Below, one piece after another: positions 35,692 to 45,647 of a stretch of DNA of 64,000 nt (position 1 is the stretch's first letter; the number at the start of each line of letters is the position of its first letter). Position numbers and translations under genes: made by a program. This DNA is from Phaeobacter sp. G2 (GTDB lineage: Bacteria > Pseudomonadota > Alphaproteobacteria > Rhodobacterales > Rhodobacteraceae), in the NCBI GenBank assembly GCA_025163595.1, contig CP104100.1, positions 1,674,001 through 1,738,000 on the forward strand, written 5' to 3'. The notes beneath the pieces are model-generated. The model searched no databases. It was not told where the DNA came from and saw only the letters and a list, made by a program, of their open reading frames with translations.

Positions 35692-35725
35692 TGCCTCCGG
35701 CGGAGGTATTTTGGGTAAGATGAAG
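35692..35725 (-). repeat. Dispersed intergenic repeat, copy B, between soxB and soxD
   Basis: Reverse complement reads TTCATCTTACCCAAAATACC followed by a hairpin CCTCCGCCGGAGG. The same core occurs at 22386 and 55585. It occupies most of the short soxB-soxD gap, immediately before the soxD ribosome site. Confidence 0.55.
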
Positions 35726-35739
35726 CAGGAGTGTCAGGC

Positions 35740-36009
35740 ATGAGGATCCACTGTCCCCATTGTGGCGAACGCGACCGACGTGAGTTTTATGTCAAGGGCG
35801 CGGCGTTGGAACGCCCTGGGCTGGATGCCGAGTTGGACGACTGGCATGCATATGTGAACCTGCGAAAGAACCCTGCCGGGGTTTTGGCGGAGCTGTGGTA
35901 TCACGAGATGGGCTGTGGCGCCTGGCTCAGTGTGACGCGCAACACTGCGACACATGAGATTCTGAAGGTGGAGCTGGCCTCTGCTGCGGGATTGGGAGGG
36001 ACAGAATGA
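35740..36009 (+). CDS. soxD: Sarcosine oxidase subunit delta
   Basis: An 89-residue zinc-binding subunit. The CPHCGERDRREF pair of cysteines (residues 4 and 7), with His and Cys in YHEMGCGAW later, form the zinc site of SoxD. ATG at 35740 is 9 bases after AGGAG; an in-frame GTG at 35731 touches the ribosome site. The stop overlaps the soxA start. Confidence 0.93.
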   Translation: MRIHCPHCGERDRREFYVKGAALERPGLDAELDDWHAYVNLRKNPAGVLAELWYHEMGCGAWLSVTRNTATHEILKVELASAAGLGGTE

Positions 36010-38951
36010 GGATCGCGGGGAAAGGGTTCAGCGCTGAAGGCAAGACCGTCAATTTTACCTTCAACGGGCGGCATCTGATGGGGCTGGAGGGGGATACGCT
36101 GGCCTCTGCCTTGTTGGCCAATGATATTCATCTGGTGGGACGGTCGTTTAAATATCACCGTCCGCGTGGCATTCTGACGGCAGGCAGCGAGGAGCCCAAT
36201 GCGCTGGTTACTCTGGGGCATGGCCCCGGACAGGACCCCAATATTCGCGCCACCACGCAGGAGCTTTATGAGGGGCTTGAGGCGCGCAGTCAGAACTGTT
36301 GGCCTTCGGTGGAGCACGATATTCTGGCGGTCAACAATCTGGCGGCGCCGTTCTTTGGGGCCGGGTTTTATTATAAGACCTTCATGTGGCCCGCGGCCTT
36401 CTGGGAAAAGCTGTATGAGCCGATGATCCGTCGCGCGGCGGGGCTTGGGGCATTATCCGGAGAGGCAGATCCTGATTGTTACGAGAAGGCCTATGCCTTT
36501 TGTGATCTTCTGGTGGTTGGCTCTGGTCCTGCGGGGCTGATGGCGGCCCTGACGGCGGGGCGCGCGGGGGCGGATGTTTTGCTGCTGGAAGAGGACAGCC
36601 GTCTGGGCGGGCGTCTTTTGGTTGAGCAGGAAGAGATCGATGGCCAGCCCGCAGGTGTCTGGTTGCAGGAAGTGCTGGCAGAGCTGGGCGCGATGCCGAA
36701 TGTGCGCCTGATGGCGCGCACGACGGTCACGGGCGCCTATGATCAGGGCACCTATGGGGCGCTGGAACGGGTGAGCCAGCATGAGATGCGGCGGCACTCC
36801 TTGAAGGAGTGTCATCGTCCGCGTGAGTGTTTTTGGCGCATTGCAGCGAAACACTGTGTGCTGGCGGCTGGGGCGATTGAGCGCCCGGTGGCCTTTCGCA
36901 ACAATGACCGGCCCGGGGTGATGATGGCCAGCGCGGTGCGCGCCTACCTGAACCGTTGGGGGGTAGCGCCAGGAGAGCGGGTGACGCTGTTTGCCAATAA
37001 CAATGATGCCCATCGGACGGCCCGTGATCTGGCACAGGCTGGCGTGCATGTTGCGGCGGTGATCGACAGTCGCCATGACGCGCCAGACAGTGATCTGTAC
37101 CCGGTGATGAAGGGGGCGCAGATCTGCAATACCAGTGGTGGCAGACGGCTGGAAAGCATCACGGTGCGGTCGGTACGTGGTGAAGAACGGATCCAGACAG
37201 ATTGCCTGGCGATGTCGGGGGGGTGGAACCCCTCGGTGCATTTGACCTGCCATCTGAATGCGCGGCCTGTCTGGCGCCGCGAGGTGCTGGCCTTTGTGCC
37301 CGCCCCTGGTGCGGTGCCGGGGTTGCGGGCTGTGGGGGCTTGCAACGGAACGTTCTCGACCCAAGGTGCGCTGAACGAAGGGGCTGAGGCTGCCGGTCAA
37401 GTGCTGGACGCGCTGGGCGTGGCGGGCGCGCGGGCTGATGTGCCTGTTGCCGAGGATGCGGCCTATCAAATTGCGCCGCTTTGGGCGGTGCCCGGGAAGG
37501 GCCGTGCCTGGCTTGATTTTCAGAACGATGTCACCGTGAAGGATGTCACCCAGGCGGCAGGAGAGAATTTCCGTTCGGTCGAGCATATGAAGCGCTACAC
37601 CACCCAAGGCATGGCGACGGATCAGGGTAAGAATTCCAACGTGGCAGCCTTGGCGGTGCTGGCAGATGTGACCGGGCGCTCGATCCCCGAAACAGGGACG
37701 ACCACCTTTAGGCCGCCGTTTGTACCGGTGTCGATTGGCGCCATGGGGGCCGGGGCGGCGGATCAGGGCTTCAAACCGAAGCGCTTTTTGACATCGCACA
37801 ACGCTTCGGAGGAGCGCGGGGCCAGCCAGCTGGAGGTTGGGCTGTGGTACCGGGCGGCCTATTTTCCCAAGCAGGGCGAGAGCAACTGGCGGCAGTCCTG
37901 TGATCGTGAGACCATGTGGGTGCGCCGCGCCGTTGGGGTTTGCGATGTGTCAACGCTGGGCAAGATCGATATTCAGGGGCCGGACGCGGCCAAGCTGCTG
38001 GATTTTGTCTATACCAATACATTCAGCACGCTGAAGCAGGGGCGTGTGCGCTATGGGCTGATGTTGCGCGAAGACGGCTTTGTCATGGATGACGGCACCT
38101 GCGCGCGGCTGGGCGAGACCCATTATGTGATGACCACCACCACCGCAGCGGCGGGTGAGGTGATGGCGCATCTGGAATTTATCGCCCAGGTGCTACGCCC
38201 GCAGTGGGATGTGCGCTTTACCTCCGTCACAGAGCACTGGGCGCAGTTTGCCGTTGCAGGCCCCAAATCGCGTGAGCTGCTGAATGGCTTGCTGGATGCT
38301 CCAATCGATGGTGACAGCTGGCCCTTTATGGCCTGTGGTGAGGTCTCAGTCATGGGGGTAAAGGGGCGCCTGTTCCGGATCTCCTTCTCTGGGGAGGAGG
38401 CCTATGAGCTGGCCCTGCCTGCGGGGTACGGTGACAGCTTGTTCCGCACCCTGTTGTCGCGCGCCGAAGCCCTGGGTGGTGGCGCCTACGGCATGGAGGC
38501 GCTGAATGTGCTGAGGATTGAAAAGGGGTTTATCACCCATGCCGAAATCAATGGCACGGTGACGGCCCATGACCTGGGGCTGGCGGGCATGTTGTCCAAG
38601 AAGAAGGACTTTATCGGCAAGGCCATGGCCCATCGTCCGGGGTTGGTTGATGCGGACCGTATGCAGATGATCGGGCTGAAACCCCTTGGCGCGGTAAAAG
38701 AGCTGAGTGCTGGGGCGCATCTCTTTGCGCCTGAGGACCCGGTGGAGCGGGTGCATGATCAGGGCTATGTGACTTCAGCCGGGTTCTCACCTGAGCTGGG
38801 ACATATGATTGCGCTTGGCTTTTTGAAACGGGGTGCAAGCCGGATCGGGGATGAGATCCGCCTGGTGGACCATATGCGCGGCATTGATACGCTCTGCGAA
38901 GTGGTTGAGCCGGTGTTTTACGACCCAGAAGGAGAACGGACCCGTGGCTGA
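36006..38951 (+). CDS. soxA: Sarcosine oxidase subunit alpha
   Basis: A 981-residue subunit. The N-terminus has a ferredoxin-like fold (LMGLEGDTLASALLAND, FKYHRPRGI). An NAD-binding domain starts at LLVVGSGPAGLMAA near residue 172. The C-terminal third (from about residue 600) is a GcvT-like folate-binding domain, VCDVSTLGKIDIQGPDA, that captures the formaldehyde-level carbon on tetrahydrofolate. Full length for the family. It overlaps soxD at its start and soxG at its end. Confidence 0.94.
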   Translation: MRIAGKGFSAEGKTVNFTFNGRHLMGLEGDTLASALLANDIHLVGRSFKYHRPRGILTAGSEEPNALVTLGHGPGQDPNIRATTQELYEGLEARSQNCWPSVEHDILAVNNLAAPFFGAGFYYKTFMWPAAFWEKLYEPMIRRAAGLGALSGEADPDCYEKAYAFCDLLVVGSGPAGLMAALTAGRAGADVLLLEEDSRLGGRLLVEQEEIDGQPAGVWLQEVLAELGAMPNVRLMARTTVTGAYDQGTYGALERVSQHEMRRHSLKECHRPRECFWRIAAKHCVLAAGAIERPVAFRNNDRPGVMMASAVRAYLNRWGVAPGERVTLFANNNDAHRTARDLAQAGVHVAAVIDSRHDAPDSDLYPVMKGAQICNTSGGRRLESITVRSVRGEERIQTDCLAMSGGWNPSVHLTCHLNARPVWRREVLAFVPAPGAVPGLRAVGACNGTFSTQGALNEGAEAAGQVLDALGVAGARADVPVAEDAAYQIAPLWAVPGKGRAWLDFQNDVTVKDVTQAAGENFRSVEHMKRYTTQGMATDQGKNSNVAALAVLADVTGRSIPETGTTTFRPPFVPVSIGAMGAGAADQGFKPKRFLTSHNASEERGASQLEVGLWYRAAYFPKQGESNWRQSCDRETMWVRRAVGVCDVSTLGKIDIQGPDAAKLLDFVYTNTFSTLKQGRVRYGLMLREDGFVMDDGTCARLGETHYVMTTTTAAAGEVMAHLEFIAQVLRPQWDVRFTSVTEHWAQFAVAGPKSRELLNGLLDAPIDGDSWPFMACGEVSVMGVKGRLFRISFSGEEAYELALPAGYGDSLFRTLLSRAEALGGGAYGMEALNVLRIEKGFITHAEINGTVTAHDLGLAGMLSKKKDFIGKAMAHRPGLVDADRMQMIGLKPLGAVKELSAGAHLFAPEDPVERVHDQGYVTSAGFSPELGHMIALGFLKRGASRIGDEIRLVDHMRGIDTLCEVVEPVFYDPEGERTRG

Positions 38952-39480
38952 ACTGCTTGTCAAAACCGCTTGTGATGGCCTCGAATCGCTCAAGATCGGC
39001 TTGCTTACCCTGACCGAAAGCAAGCCACAGACCCTGACCACGCTGGCCCCCTACCAAGGCGAGCAGCAGGCGCTCGACAAGGCCCTGACGAAGGCGCATG
39101 GGGTTGGCTTTCCGGGAGTGAATGACTCGACCTCTGGCAAGGGGGCGCGGGTCTTGTGGTTTGGCCGCGACCTGGCGCTATTGATGGGGCCACAGCCGGA
39201 CCCAAGCCTGGCCAGACATGCGGCCCTTACGGACCAAAGTGCTGGCTGGGCGGTGATGGAGCTGGCGGGGCCTGGGGCTGAGGATGTCCTGGCGCGGCTC
39301 TGCCCGGTGGATCTGCGGTTTGCGGTTGGGGCATCTGTGCGCACCGAGGCCAAACACATGATGGCTTCCCTTTGTCGTCTTGATAAAGATCGGTTTCAGA
39401 TCATGGTGTTCCGATCCATGGCGCAGACATTGCACCATGATCTTAAAACAGCGATGGAAGCTTGGGCGGCGCGGAGGTAA
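38944..39480 (+). CDS. soxG: Sarcosine oxidase subunit gamma
   Basis: A 178-residue subunit with a GcvT-like small fold: LMGPQPDPSLARHAALTDQSAGWAV and MELAGPGAEDVLARLCPVDL near residues 80-125. The GTG at 38944 is used because GGAG stands 8-9 bases before it, and an earlier in-frame ATG would run far into soxA. It overlaps the soxA end by 8 bases and closes the operon. Confidence 0.9.
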   Translation: MAELLVKTACDGLESLKIGLLTLTESKPQTLTTLAPYQGEQQALDKALTKAHGVGFPGVNDSTSGKGARVLWFGRDLALLMGPQPDPSLARHAALTDQSAGWAVMELAGPGAEDVLARLCPVDLRFAVGASVRTEAKHMMASLCRLDKDRFQIMVFRSMAQTLHHDLKTAMEAWAARR

Positions 39481-39516
39481 TCTGCCGGGATCTTCAACTG
39501 ATTCCGGGAGCGATCC

Positions 39517-39855
39517 ATGATCCGCATCACCCTTGCCGCCGTTCTCTTGGCAGCGCCTGCCTCTGCTGCCGACAGAAAAGAAGACAGCTGTAAATATCAG
39601 GGCCAGGTCATGGCCGCGGTTCAGGCCGCCCGTCTGGACCGTGTCAGCAAGGCAGATGTCGAACAGGTCATTCTTGACAGTGAACCCGACTGGCCAGAAC
39701 AATATTCCAAGGCGATCCCGCAGCTGGCCGAGCACATCTATGCCATGAAGCGCCGGGACCTGAAGGCGACGGAATTTGGCCCGCTGCTGGAACAGCAATG
39801 CCTGGAAAACTGGGATCAGATTCAGGAAATGAAACGACAGTTGAAATCAAACTGA
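39517..39855 (+). CDS. Small secreted protein of unknown function
   Basis: A 112-residue protein with a signal peptide (ITLAAVLLAAPASAA, cut near residue 18). The mature helical part has two cysteines (SCKYQ, QQCLE) that could bond. It lies 36 bases after soxG and one base before dnaG; the closeness to dnaG suggests it can share dnaG transcription. No family recognised. Confidence 0.7.
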   Translation: MIRITLAAVLLAAPASAADRKEDSCKYQGQVMAAVQAARLDRVSKADVEQVILDSEPDWPEQYSKAIPQLAEHIYAMKRRDLKATEFGPLLEQQCLENWDQIQEMKRQLKSN

Positions 39856-39856
39856 T

Positions 39857-41887
39857 ATGTCTTTGACACCTGGATTCATGGATGAATTGCGCAGCCGGAT
39901 CAGCATCTCTGATGTTGTCGGGCGCAAAGTCATGTGGGACCAGCGCAAGTCAAATACCGGCAAGGGCGATCTGTGGGCACCTTGCCCCTTTCACCATGAA
40001 AAAAGCGCGTCCTTTCATGTGGATGACCGCAAAGGTTACTACTATTGCTTTGGCTGTCAGGCCAAAGGCGATGCGCTGAAATTTGTCCAGGAAACCGAAA
40101 ATGTCGGCTTTATGGAGGCGGTGGAAATCCTCGCGCGGGAGGCGGGAATGGAGATGCCAGCCCGCGATCCCAAGGCGCAGCAGAAACAGGACCGTCGCAC
40201 GCAGCTGATCGAGGTGATGGAGCAGGCGGTGCAGTTCTTCCGCCTGCAGCTGAAAACCAATAACGCCGCAATGGCCCGTAGCTATTTGCAGCGCCGTGGC
40301 CTCACCCCACCGGCCCTGGATCGGTGGGAGATCGGTTTTGCGCCGGATGGCTGGCAGAACCTCTGGGATCACCTGCGTGGCAAAAACGTGCCCGAAGAGC
40401 TGATCATGGCCGCCGGTCTGGCCAAGCCCTCGACCAAGGGCGGGCGGTCCTATGATACCTTTCGCAACCGGATCATGTTTCCGATCCGCGACGCCCGTGG
40501 CCGCGCCATTGCCTTTGGCGGCCGCGCCATGGATCCCAACGACAATGCCAAATACCTGAACTCGCCCGAGACCGAGCTGTTCGACAAAGGCCGCAGCCTG
40601 TACAACCACGCCCCTGCGCGGGCAGCGGCTGGTCGCGGTACGCCCCTGATCGTGGCTGAGGGCTATATGGATGTGATTGCCCTGTCCGAGGCAGGCTTCC
40701 CGTCCGCCGTCGCGCCTTTGGGTACGGCGGTGACGGAGACCCAGCTGCAGCTGATGTGGCGGATGGCGGATGAGCCAATCATCGCGCTGGATGGCGACAC
40801 CGCCGGTCTGCGCGCCGCCATGCGGGTGATTGATCTGGCCCTGCCACTGTTGCAGGCAGGTAAATCCCTGCGCTTTGCCATTATGCCAGACGGGCAGGAC
40901 CCGGATGATCTGATCAAAGCCAAGGGGCCAGAAGCGGTGCAGGTGGTGCTGGATCAGGCCATGCCGATGGTTAAGCTGCTGTGGCAACGCGAAACCGAGG
41001 GCAAGGTTTTTGACAGCCCCGAGCGCAAGGCCACCCTGGATAAGGCGCTGCGGGAAAAGATCAAACTGATCCGTGACCCGTCGATCCGCAAACACTATGG
41101 CGAGGATATCAAGGATCTGCGCTGGGAGCTGTTTCGTGGCAATCGCCCCGAAGGCCGGGATCGTGACTTTGACCCCGGCGGCTCTGGCGATGGATGGCAG
41201 GGCGGCGGCACCTGGAAGCCAGGCCGCAAGGGCGGCTTTGGCGATGGCGCACGCAGACCCTGGAAAGGGCAGAAGGTCGCGCCGGCCCCCATGGCCAGCA
41301 CCCGCAGCTCGTTGGTGGTGGCTGCCAATGAGGCAGAAATCGCCCGCGCCCGCGAGGCAGTGGTGCTGGCGGTCGCGATCTCGACGCCGGATATGATCGC
41401 TGAGTTCGAGGGAAACCTGGAACGTATGCTCTGTGCTGACGCAGATCTGAGCCGTCTCAGGGACCAAGTGTTGCGGTTTGGCATCGATACGCCGCAGCAG
41501 CTGAAAGATCGCATTATTGAGAATCTTGGGGGTCAAGCCCTTGAAAATCTGATGACGCTTGGCCACGTGGCAATTATCCCCTGCCTGCGCAGACCCAGTG
41601 ATTTTGACGCGGCCCGGCAGACCCTGGCCGAAGAATTCGCCAAACTGGAGGCCCTGCAGGGGTTGAATGCAGAGTTGGCTGAGGCCGCAGAGGACCTGAC
41701 AGGACTGGCGGATGAGGCTTTGACCTGGCGTCTAAAGCAGGCGGCCGAAGCGCGAAATCGCGCGGTGCGCAGCGAGAACGAGGACAAGGCCAACTTTGAT
41801 GTGGGCGAGAATGGCGCGCGACTCGATCGCGAGGAACTCGATGCTTTTGGCGCCCTTTTGGACAGAATCGGCTTCTCTCAAAAGTGA
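39857..41887 (+). CDS. dnaG: DNA primase
   Basis: A 676-residue primase making RNA primers at the replication fork. The N-terminal CHC2 zinc finger has CPFHHEKSASFHVDDRKG, then YYCFGC near residues 35-62. The Toprim domain shows LIVAEGYMDVIAL near 265 and ALDGDTAGLRAAMR near 310. A low-complexity Gly/Arg linker (about 430-475) precedes the C-terminal DnaB-binding part. It is directly upstream of rpoD, as in the macromolecular synthesis operon. Confidence 0.96.
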   Translation: MSLTPGFMDELRSRISISDVVGRKVMWDQRKSNTGKGDLWAPCPFHHEKSASFHVDDRKGYYYCFGCQAKGDALKFVQETENVGFMEAVEILAREAGMEMPARDPKAQQKQDRRTQLIEVMEQAVQFFRLQLKTNNAAMARSYLQRRGLTPPALDRWEIGFAPDGWQNLWDHLRGKNVPEELIMAAGLAKPSTKGGRSYDTFRNRIMFPIRDARGRAIAFGGRAMDPNDNAKYLNSPETELFDKGRSLYNHAPARAAAGRGTPLIVAEGYMDVIALSEAGFPSAVAPLGTAVTETQLQLMWRMADEPIIALDGDTAGLRAAMRVIDLALPLLQAGKSLRFAIMPDGQDPDDLIKAKGPEAVQVVLDQAMPMVKLLWQRETEGKVFDSPERKATLDKALREKIKLIRDPSIRKHYGEDIKDLRWELFRGNRPEGRDRDFDPGGSGDGWQGGGTWKPGRKGGFGDGARRPWKGQKVAPAPMASTRSSLVVAANEAEIARAREAVVLAVAISTPDMIAEFEGNLERMLCADADLSRLRDQVLRFGIDTPQQLKDRIIENLGGQALENLMTLGHVAIIPCLRRPSDFDAARQTLAEEFAKLEALQGLNAELAEAAEDLTGLADEALTWRLKQAAEARNRAVRSENEDKANFDVGENGARLDREELDAFGALLDRIGFSQK

Positions 41888-41990
41888 TTCGTGCAGCCCG
41901 CGTGTCGTTTTGCTAAGGAAGAGCCAAAGAAAATTCGCTAAACCGGGTGACGAATCACACGATCGCGCTAATGATTCGCTCATCCGAATC
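41884..41990 (+). promoter_or_regulatory. Four alternating GATTCG/CGAATC motifs between dnaG and rpoD
   Basis: GATTCG at 41886-41891 and 41973-41978, CGAATC at 41951-41956 and 41985-41990. The first pair extends to a perfect 9-bp inverted repeat (GTGATTCGT, ACGAATCAC) that includes the dnaG stop; the last pair forms a 6-bp hairpin. The arms can pair in more than one way. Confidence 0.6.
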
Positions 41991-42014
41991 GCCCAGCCTC
42001 TTAGGGAGCAATGA

Positions 42015-44009
42015 ATGGCCGCCAAAGATAACGACGACCGTAAGCCTGACGATCAGGACGCTGAAATCTCGCTGGACATGAGCCAGGCCGCGGTCAAAAA
42101 GATGATCGCCGAAGCCCGTGAGAAGGGCTACATCACCTATGACCAGCTCAACCAGGTGCTGCCTCCCGATCAGGTGAGCTCGGAGCAGATCGAAGATGTG
42201 ATGTCGATGCTGTCGGAAATGGGCATCAATATTATCGAAGATGAGGAAGTCGAAGAGGAAGAGCAGAAGGGCTCAACCGAACTGGTTTCCGCCGATAGCC
42301 CGCGTGAAGTCGCGGTTGCCGGAGCGGCTTCTGAGAAGCTGGACCGGACCGATGACCCGGTGCGCATGTATCTGCGCGAGATGGGCACGGTCGAACTGCT
42401 GAGCCGCGAAGGCGAGATCGCCATTGCCAAGCGCATCGAGGCCGGCCGTAACACCATGATCGCCGGGCTGTGCGAAAGCCCGCTGACCTTTCAGGCGATC
42501 ACCATCTGGCACGACGAACTTTTGTCAGAGGACATCCTGCTGCGCGACGTGATCGATCTGGAAGCCACCTTTGGCAACCAGTTGGATGAAGACGGTGAAG
42601 CCGCAGAACCCGTGGTGCCCGTGGTTCCAGGTGCCGCGCCCGCTGCGGCTGCGCCCGCCAAGGAAGAAACCCAGGAGCTTGATGCCGATGGCAACCCGAT
42701 TGCCACGGATGATGATGACGACGAAGACGAGCAGGCCAATATGTCGCTTGCAGCCATGGAAGCGGCCCTGAAGGATCGGGTGCTGACCACGCTGGAGCAT
42801 ATTTCGACAGATTTTGCCCGGCTGTCAGAGATGCAGGATAGCCGGATCTCGGCAACCCTGAACGAGGACGGCTCGTTTGGCAAAAAAGACGAGGCGACCT
42901 ACCAGTCGCTGCGCTCTGAAATTGTTGAGCTGGTGAACGGGCTGCATCTGCATAACAACCGTATCGACGCGCTGATTGACCAGCTTTACGGCATCAACCG
43001 CCGTGTTATGCAGATCGACAGCTCGATGGTGAAACTGGCGGACCAGGCCCGTATCAACCGTCGCGAATTTGTCGAAGCCTACCGGGGCCGCGAGCTTGAC
43101 CCCAACTGGCTGTCTGACATGGGCGAAAAGCCCGGCCGGGGCTGGCAGATGTTCATTGAGCGCTCGACCGACAAAGTCGAAGAACTGCGCGCCGATATGG
43201 CCCAGGTGGGTCAATATGTTGGTCTGGACATCTCTGAATTCCGCCGCATCGTGCAGCAGGTTCAGAAAGGCGAAAAAGAGGCCCGTCAGGCCAAGAAGGA
43301 AATGGTCGAGGCCAACCTGCGTCTGGTTATCTCGATTGCCAAGAAATACACCAACCGTGGTTTGCAGTTCCTCGATCTCATTCAGGAAGGCAACATCGGG
43401 TTGATGAAGGCGGTGGACAAGTTCGAATACCGCCGTGGTTATAAGTTCTCCACCTATGCCACCTGGTGGATCCGTCAGGCCATCACCCGCTCTATTGCGG
43501 ATCAGGCCCGTACCATCCGGATCCCGGTGCATATGATCGAGACCATCAACAAACTGGTCCGCACCGGTCGCCAGATGCTGCACGAAATTGGCCGCGAGCC
43601 CACGCCTGAAGAGCTGGCCGAAAAGCTGCAAATGCCGCTGGAAAAGGTCCGCAAGGTGATGAAGATCGCCAAGGAGCCGATCAGCCTTGAGACGCCGATT
43701 GGCGACGAAGAAGACAGCCAGCTGGGTGATTTCATCGAGGACAAGAATGCCGTGCTGCCGCTGGACAGCGCCATTCAGGAAAACCTCAAGGAAACCACCA
43801 CCCGGGTTCTGGCCTCGCTCACCCCGCGCGAAGAACGGGTTTTGCGGATGCGTTTTGGCATCGGCATGAACACCGACCACACGCTGGAAGAAGTCGGCCA
43901 GCAGTTTAGCGTGACCCGTGAGAGGATCCGCCAGATCGAGGCCAAGGCGCTCAGGAAACTGAAGCACCCCAGCCGCAGCCGCAAGTTGCGCAGCTTCCTG
44001 GATCAGTAG
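42015..44009 (+). CDS. rpoD: RNA polymerase primary sigma factor RpoD
   Basis: A 664-residue housekeeping sigma factor. Region 1.1 is at the N-terminus, region 1.2 at [21 protein letters not shown] near residue 113. An acidic insertion (DDDDDEDEQ) falls near 235. Regions 2.1-2.4 run through [20 protein letters not shown] and [22 protein letters not shown] near 455-500. Region 4.2 is [23 protein letters not shown] near 635. ATG at 42015 follows GGGAG by 6 bases; a strong terminator follows. Confidence 0.97.
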   Translation: MAAKDNDDRKPDDQDAEISLDMSQAAVKKMIAEAREKGYITYDQLNQVLPPDQVSSEQIEDVMSMLSEMGINIIEDEEVEEEEQKGSTELVSADSPREVAVAGAASEKLDRTDDPVRMYLREMGTVELLSREGEIAIAKRIEAGRNTMIAGLCESPLTFQAITIWHDELLSEDILLRDVIDLEATFGNQLDEDGEAAEPVVPVVPGAAPAAAAPAKEETQELDADGNPIATDDDDDEDEQANMSLAAMEAALKDRVLTTLEHISTDFARLSEMQDSRISATLNEDGSFGKKDEATYQSLRSEIVELVNGLHLHNNRIDALIDQLYGINRRVMQIDSSMVKLADQARINRREFVEAYRGRELDPNWLSDMGEKPGRGWQMFIERSTDKVEELRADMAQVGQYVGLDISEFRRIVQQVQKGEKEARQAKKEMVEANLRLVISIAKKYTNRGLQFLDLIQEGNIGLMKAVDKFEYRRGYKFSTYATWWIRQAITRSIADQARTIRIPVHMIETINKLVRTGRQMLHEIGREPTPEELAEKLQMPLEKVRKVMKIAKEPISLETPIGDEEDSQLGDFIEDKNAVLPLDSAIQENLKETTTRVLASLTPREERVLRMRFGIGMNTDHTLEEVGQQFSVTRERIRQIEAKALRKLKHPSRSRKLRSFLDQ

Positions 44010-44016
44010 TAAGAAG

Positions 44017-44040
44017 GGCGTCCTACGGGGCGCCTTTTTT
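44017..44040 (+). terminator. Rho-independent terminator of rpoD
   Basis: GGCGTCC pairs with GGGCGCC (one G-T) around TACG, followed by six T. Confidence 0.9.
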
Positions 44041-44057
44041 CTATTTGGAGCTATGTC

Positions 44058-44546
44058 TTGCGTCTTTTTATTTCATCTCTTCTGTTTGTGGTTTCAGCCA
44101 TGCCTGCGATGGCCTGTCCTGCCGGATCAGAAGTTCTGGTCTCCTGTTCTTTACAAGGCGGCAGCAAAGAGCTGACAACCTGTTTGCAAGGCGAGCAGGT
44201 GAGCTATGCCTTTGGCCGCAGTGGGGCCGAGCCGGACTTGGCGCTACAGCGAAATGTACGGGATGTAAACATGGTGCCCTGGCCGGGCATTGGTCGGTCG
44301 ATTTGGGAAACATTCACGCTTGAAAATGCGGGAACCTTTTACACGGTTTACTACAACCAAGAGAAAGATCCTGATGCAGTTCAGCCCTTAAGCGGCGGTA
44401 TTGTCGTCGAGCAAGGCGGTCGTGAGCTGGCGCATTTGCACTGTGACAGCGGTAGTGTGAAGAGCTCCGGCTATGGTCTGCCCCTGTTTGAGGCCAAGCA
44501 GCGCGCCGGACAGGTGTATTCGCTTGAAGCCGAGAGTTGGCAATAG
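44058..44546 (+). CDS. Secreted protein of unknown function, TTG start
   Basis: A 162-residue exported protein. The signal peptide FISSLLFVVSAMPAMA ends near residue 19, and mature cysteines at CPAG, SCSL, TCLQ and LHCD suggest disulfides. The TTG at 44058 is supported by GGAG 7 bases upstream and by the signal peptide that starts at once; the ATG at 44053 is in another frame. It begins 18 bases after the rpoD terminator. Family not recognised. Confidence 0.75.
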   Translation: MRLFISSLLFVVSAMPAMACPAGSEVLVSCSLQGGSKELTTCLQGEQVSYAFGRSGAEPDLALQRNVRDVNMVPWPGIGRSIWETFTLENAGTFYTVYYNQEKDPDAVQPLSGGIVVEQGGRELAHLHCDSGSVKSSGYGLPLFEAKQRAGQVYSLEAESWQ

Positions 44547-45011
44547 GTGGTGGACAGCCGATGCGAAGATACTCCTACCGAAATGACGGGAGACCTCATC
44601 GTCTTTGATGGCGAATGTGTGCTGTGCTCGCGGTTCTTTCAGTTCATGCTGCGCCATGACAGGACGCAGCGGTTCTCCTTTGCGACGGCGCAGTCGGCAC
44701 TGGGGCAGCGGCTCTACCGCGAACAGGGGCTGCCGGTGGATGATTTTGAAACCAACCTGGTCTTTGTCGAGGGCCGTTGCTACCAGCGGCTGGATGCCTT
44801 TGCCGCTGCAATGGGTGCCCTTCCGGGGATATGGCCTGTTCTGGGGCTGTGCCGCTTTTTACCCAAGGTGGTGAAAGATCCGCTCTATCATGCTGTTGCG
44901 CGCAATCGCTATCGTCTCTTTGGCCGCACCGCGACCTGCATGGTGCCCAGCCCAGAGGTAAAGGCCCGGTTTCTGGATTGGATCCCTGCACAGCCGGAAG
45001 AGCATGCATGA
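44547..45011 (+). CDS. DCC1-like thiol-disulfide oxidoreductase family protein
   Basis: A 154-residue protein of the DUF393/DCC family, named for the DGECVLC motif near residues 21-27 with two redox cysteines. RFSFATAQSALGQRL and the C-terminal NRYRLFGRTATC also match the family. Start uncertain: GTG at 44547 directly follows the previous stop; ATG at 44583 (MTGDLIVFDGE) gives the more usual family N-terminus. The stop overlaps the DUF4166 gene. Confidence 0.83.
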   Translation: MVDSRCEDTPTEMTGDLIVFDGECVLCSRFFQFMLRHDRTQRFSFATAQSALGQRLYREQGLPVDDFETNLVFVEGRCYQRLDAFAAAMGALPGIWPVLGLCRFLPKVVKDPLYHAVARNRYRLFGRTATCMVPSPEVKARFLDWIPAQPEEHA

Positions 45012-45544
45012 GCGACGCTTTTGGCCGCATTATTGCAGCGCAGGGATTGGCCGTGCCTGCGACAGTGGCGCGGTTTCATGGTGCGGGATCTGGCCGCTAC
45101 AGGGGACGGGCTGATATCACATCGGGCAACCTGCTGGCACGGCTGATTGTCCGGCTTGCCGGCTTTCCTGCACCGGGACGCGACGTGGATTTTGAAATCT
45201 CCACAACCCCGCAGGGAGAAGGTCATATTTGGACGCGGCGCTTTGGCACCCGTAAAACCCGCTCCTACCTGAGGTATGACAGCAGGCATGCCTGCGCGGT
45301 AGAACAGTTCGGCCCAGTTGCGATCCGAATGGAGGTGCAGATGCAAGGCGAGGTGCTGGCCGTCCAGGTGCTGGGGGCCAGCTTTCTGGGCCTGCCACTG
45401 CCGCGCCTGTTGACCCCGAAATCTGCCTCATCAGAGTTTCAAACGCCGGATGGTGGGTTTGGCTTTGATATCTCCGCCAGTCTGCCGTTGATTGGGTTGC
45501 TGATCCGCTACCAAGGCAGTTTTGACGTGCCGGAGCTGCGTTAA
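45008..45544 (+). CDS. DUF4166 domain protein
   Basis: A 178-residue protein with VARFHGAGSGRYRGRADITSGN near residue 19 and IWTRRFGTRKTRSYLRYD near 77, which match DUF4166. Function unknown. It is coupled to the DCC-family gene by an ATGA overlap, so the pair may act on the same membrane or lipid process. No catalytic motif is obvious. Confidence 0.75.
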   Translation: MSDAFGRIIAAQGLAVPATVARFHGAGSGRYRGRADITSGNLLARLIVRLAGFPAPGRDVDFEISTTPQGEGHIWTRRFGTRKTRSYLRYDSRHACAVEQFGPVAIRMEVQMQGEVLAVQVLGASFLGLPLPRLLTPKSASSEFQTPDGGFGFDISASLPLIGLLIRYQGSFDVPELR

Positions 45545-45647
45545 CCAATTGTTAACACCTCTGCTTGCAGCCGGGTGGTGTCGCCCAATATAACCTAATG
45601 AACCATCTCGCTACCTATTCGAGATCAAAAACGCCTAAGGGGGACCG

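Noticed and set aside
39950..41566. Long open frame on the minus strand opposite dnaG
   Set aside because: It lies wholly antisense to a full-length, strongly supported dnaG; high GC makes long mirror frames common here. The same applies to frames opposite recJ (20625-21989), glpX (22470-23462), soxA (36453-37799) and kpsC (50517-51818).
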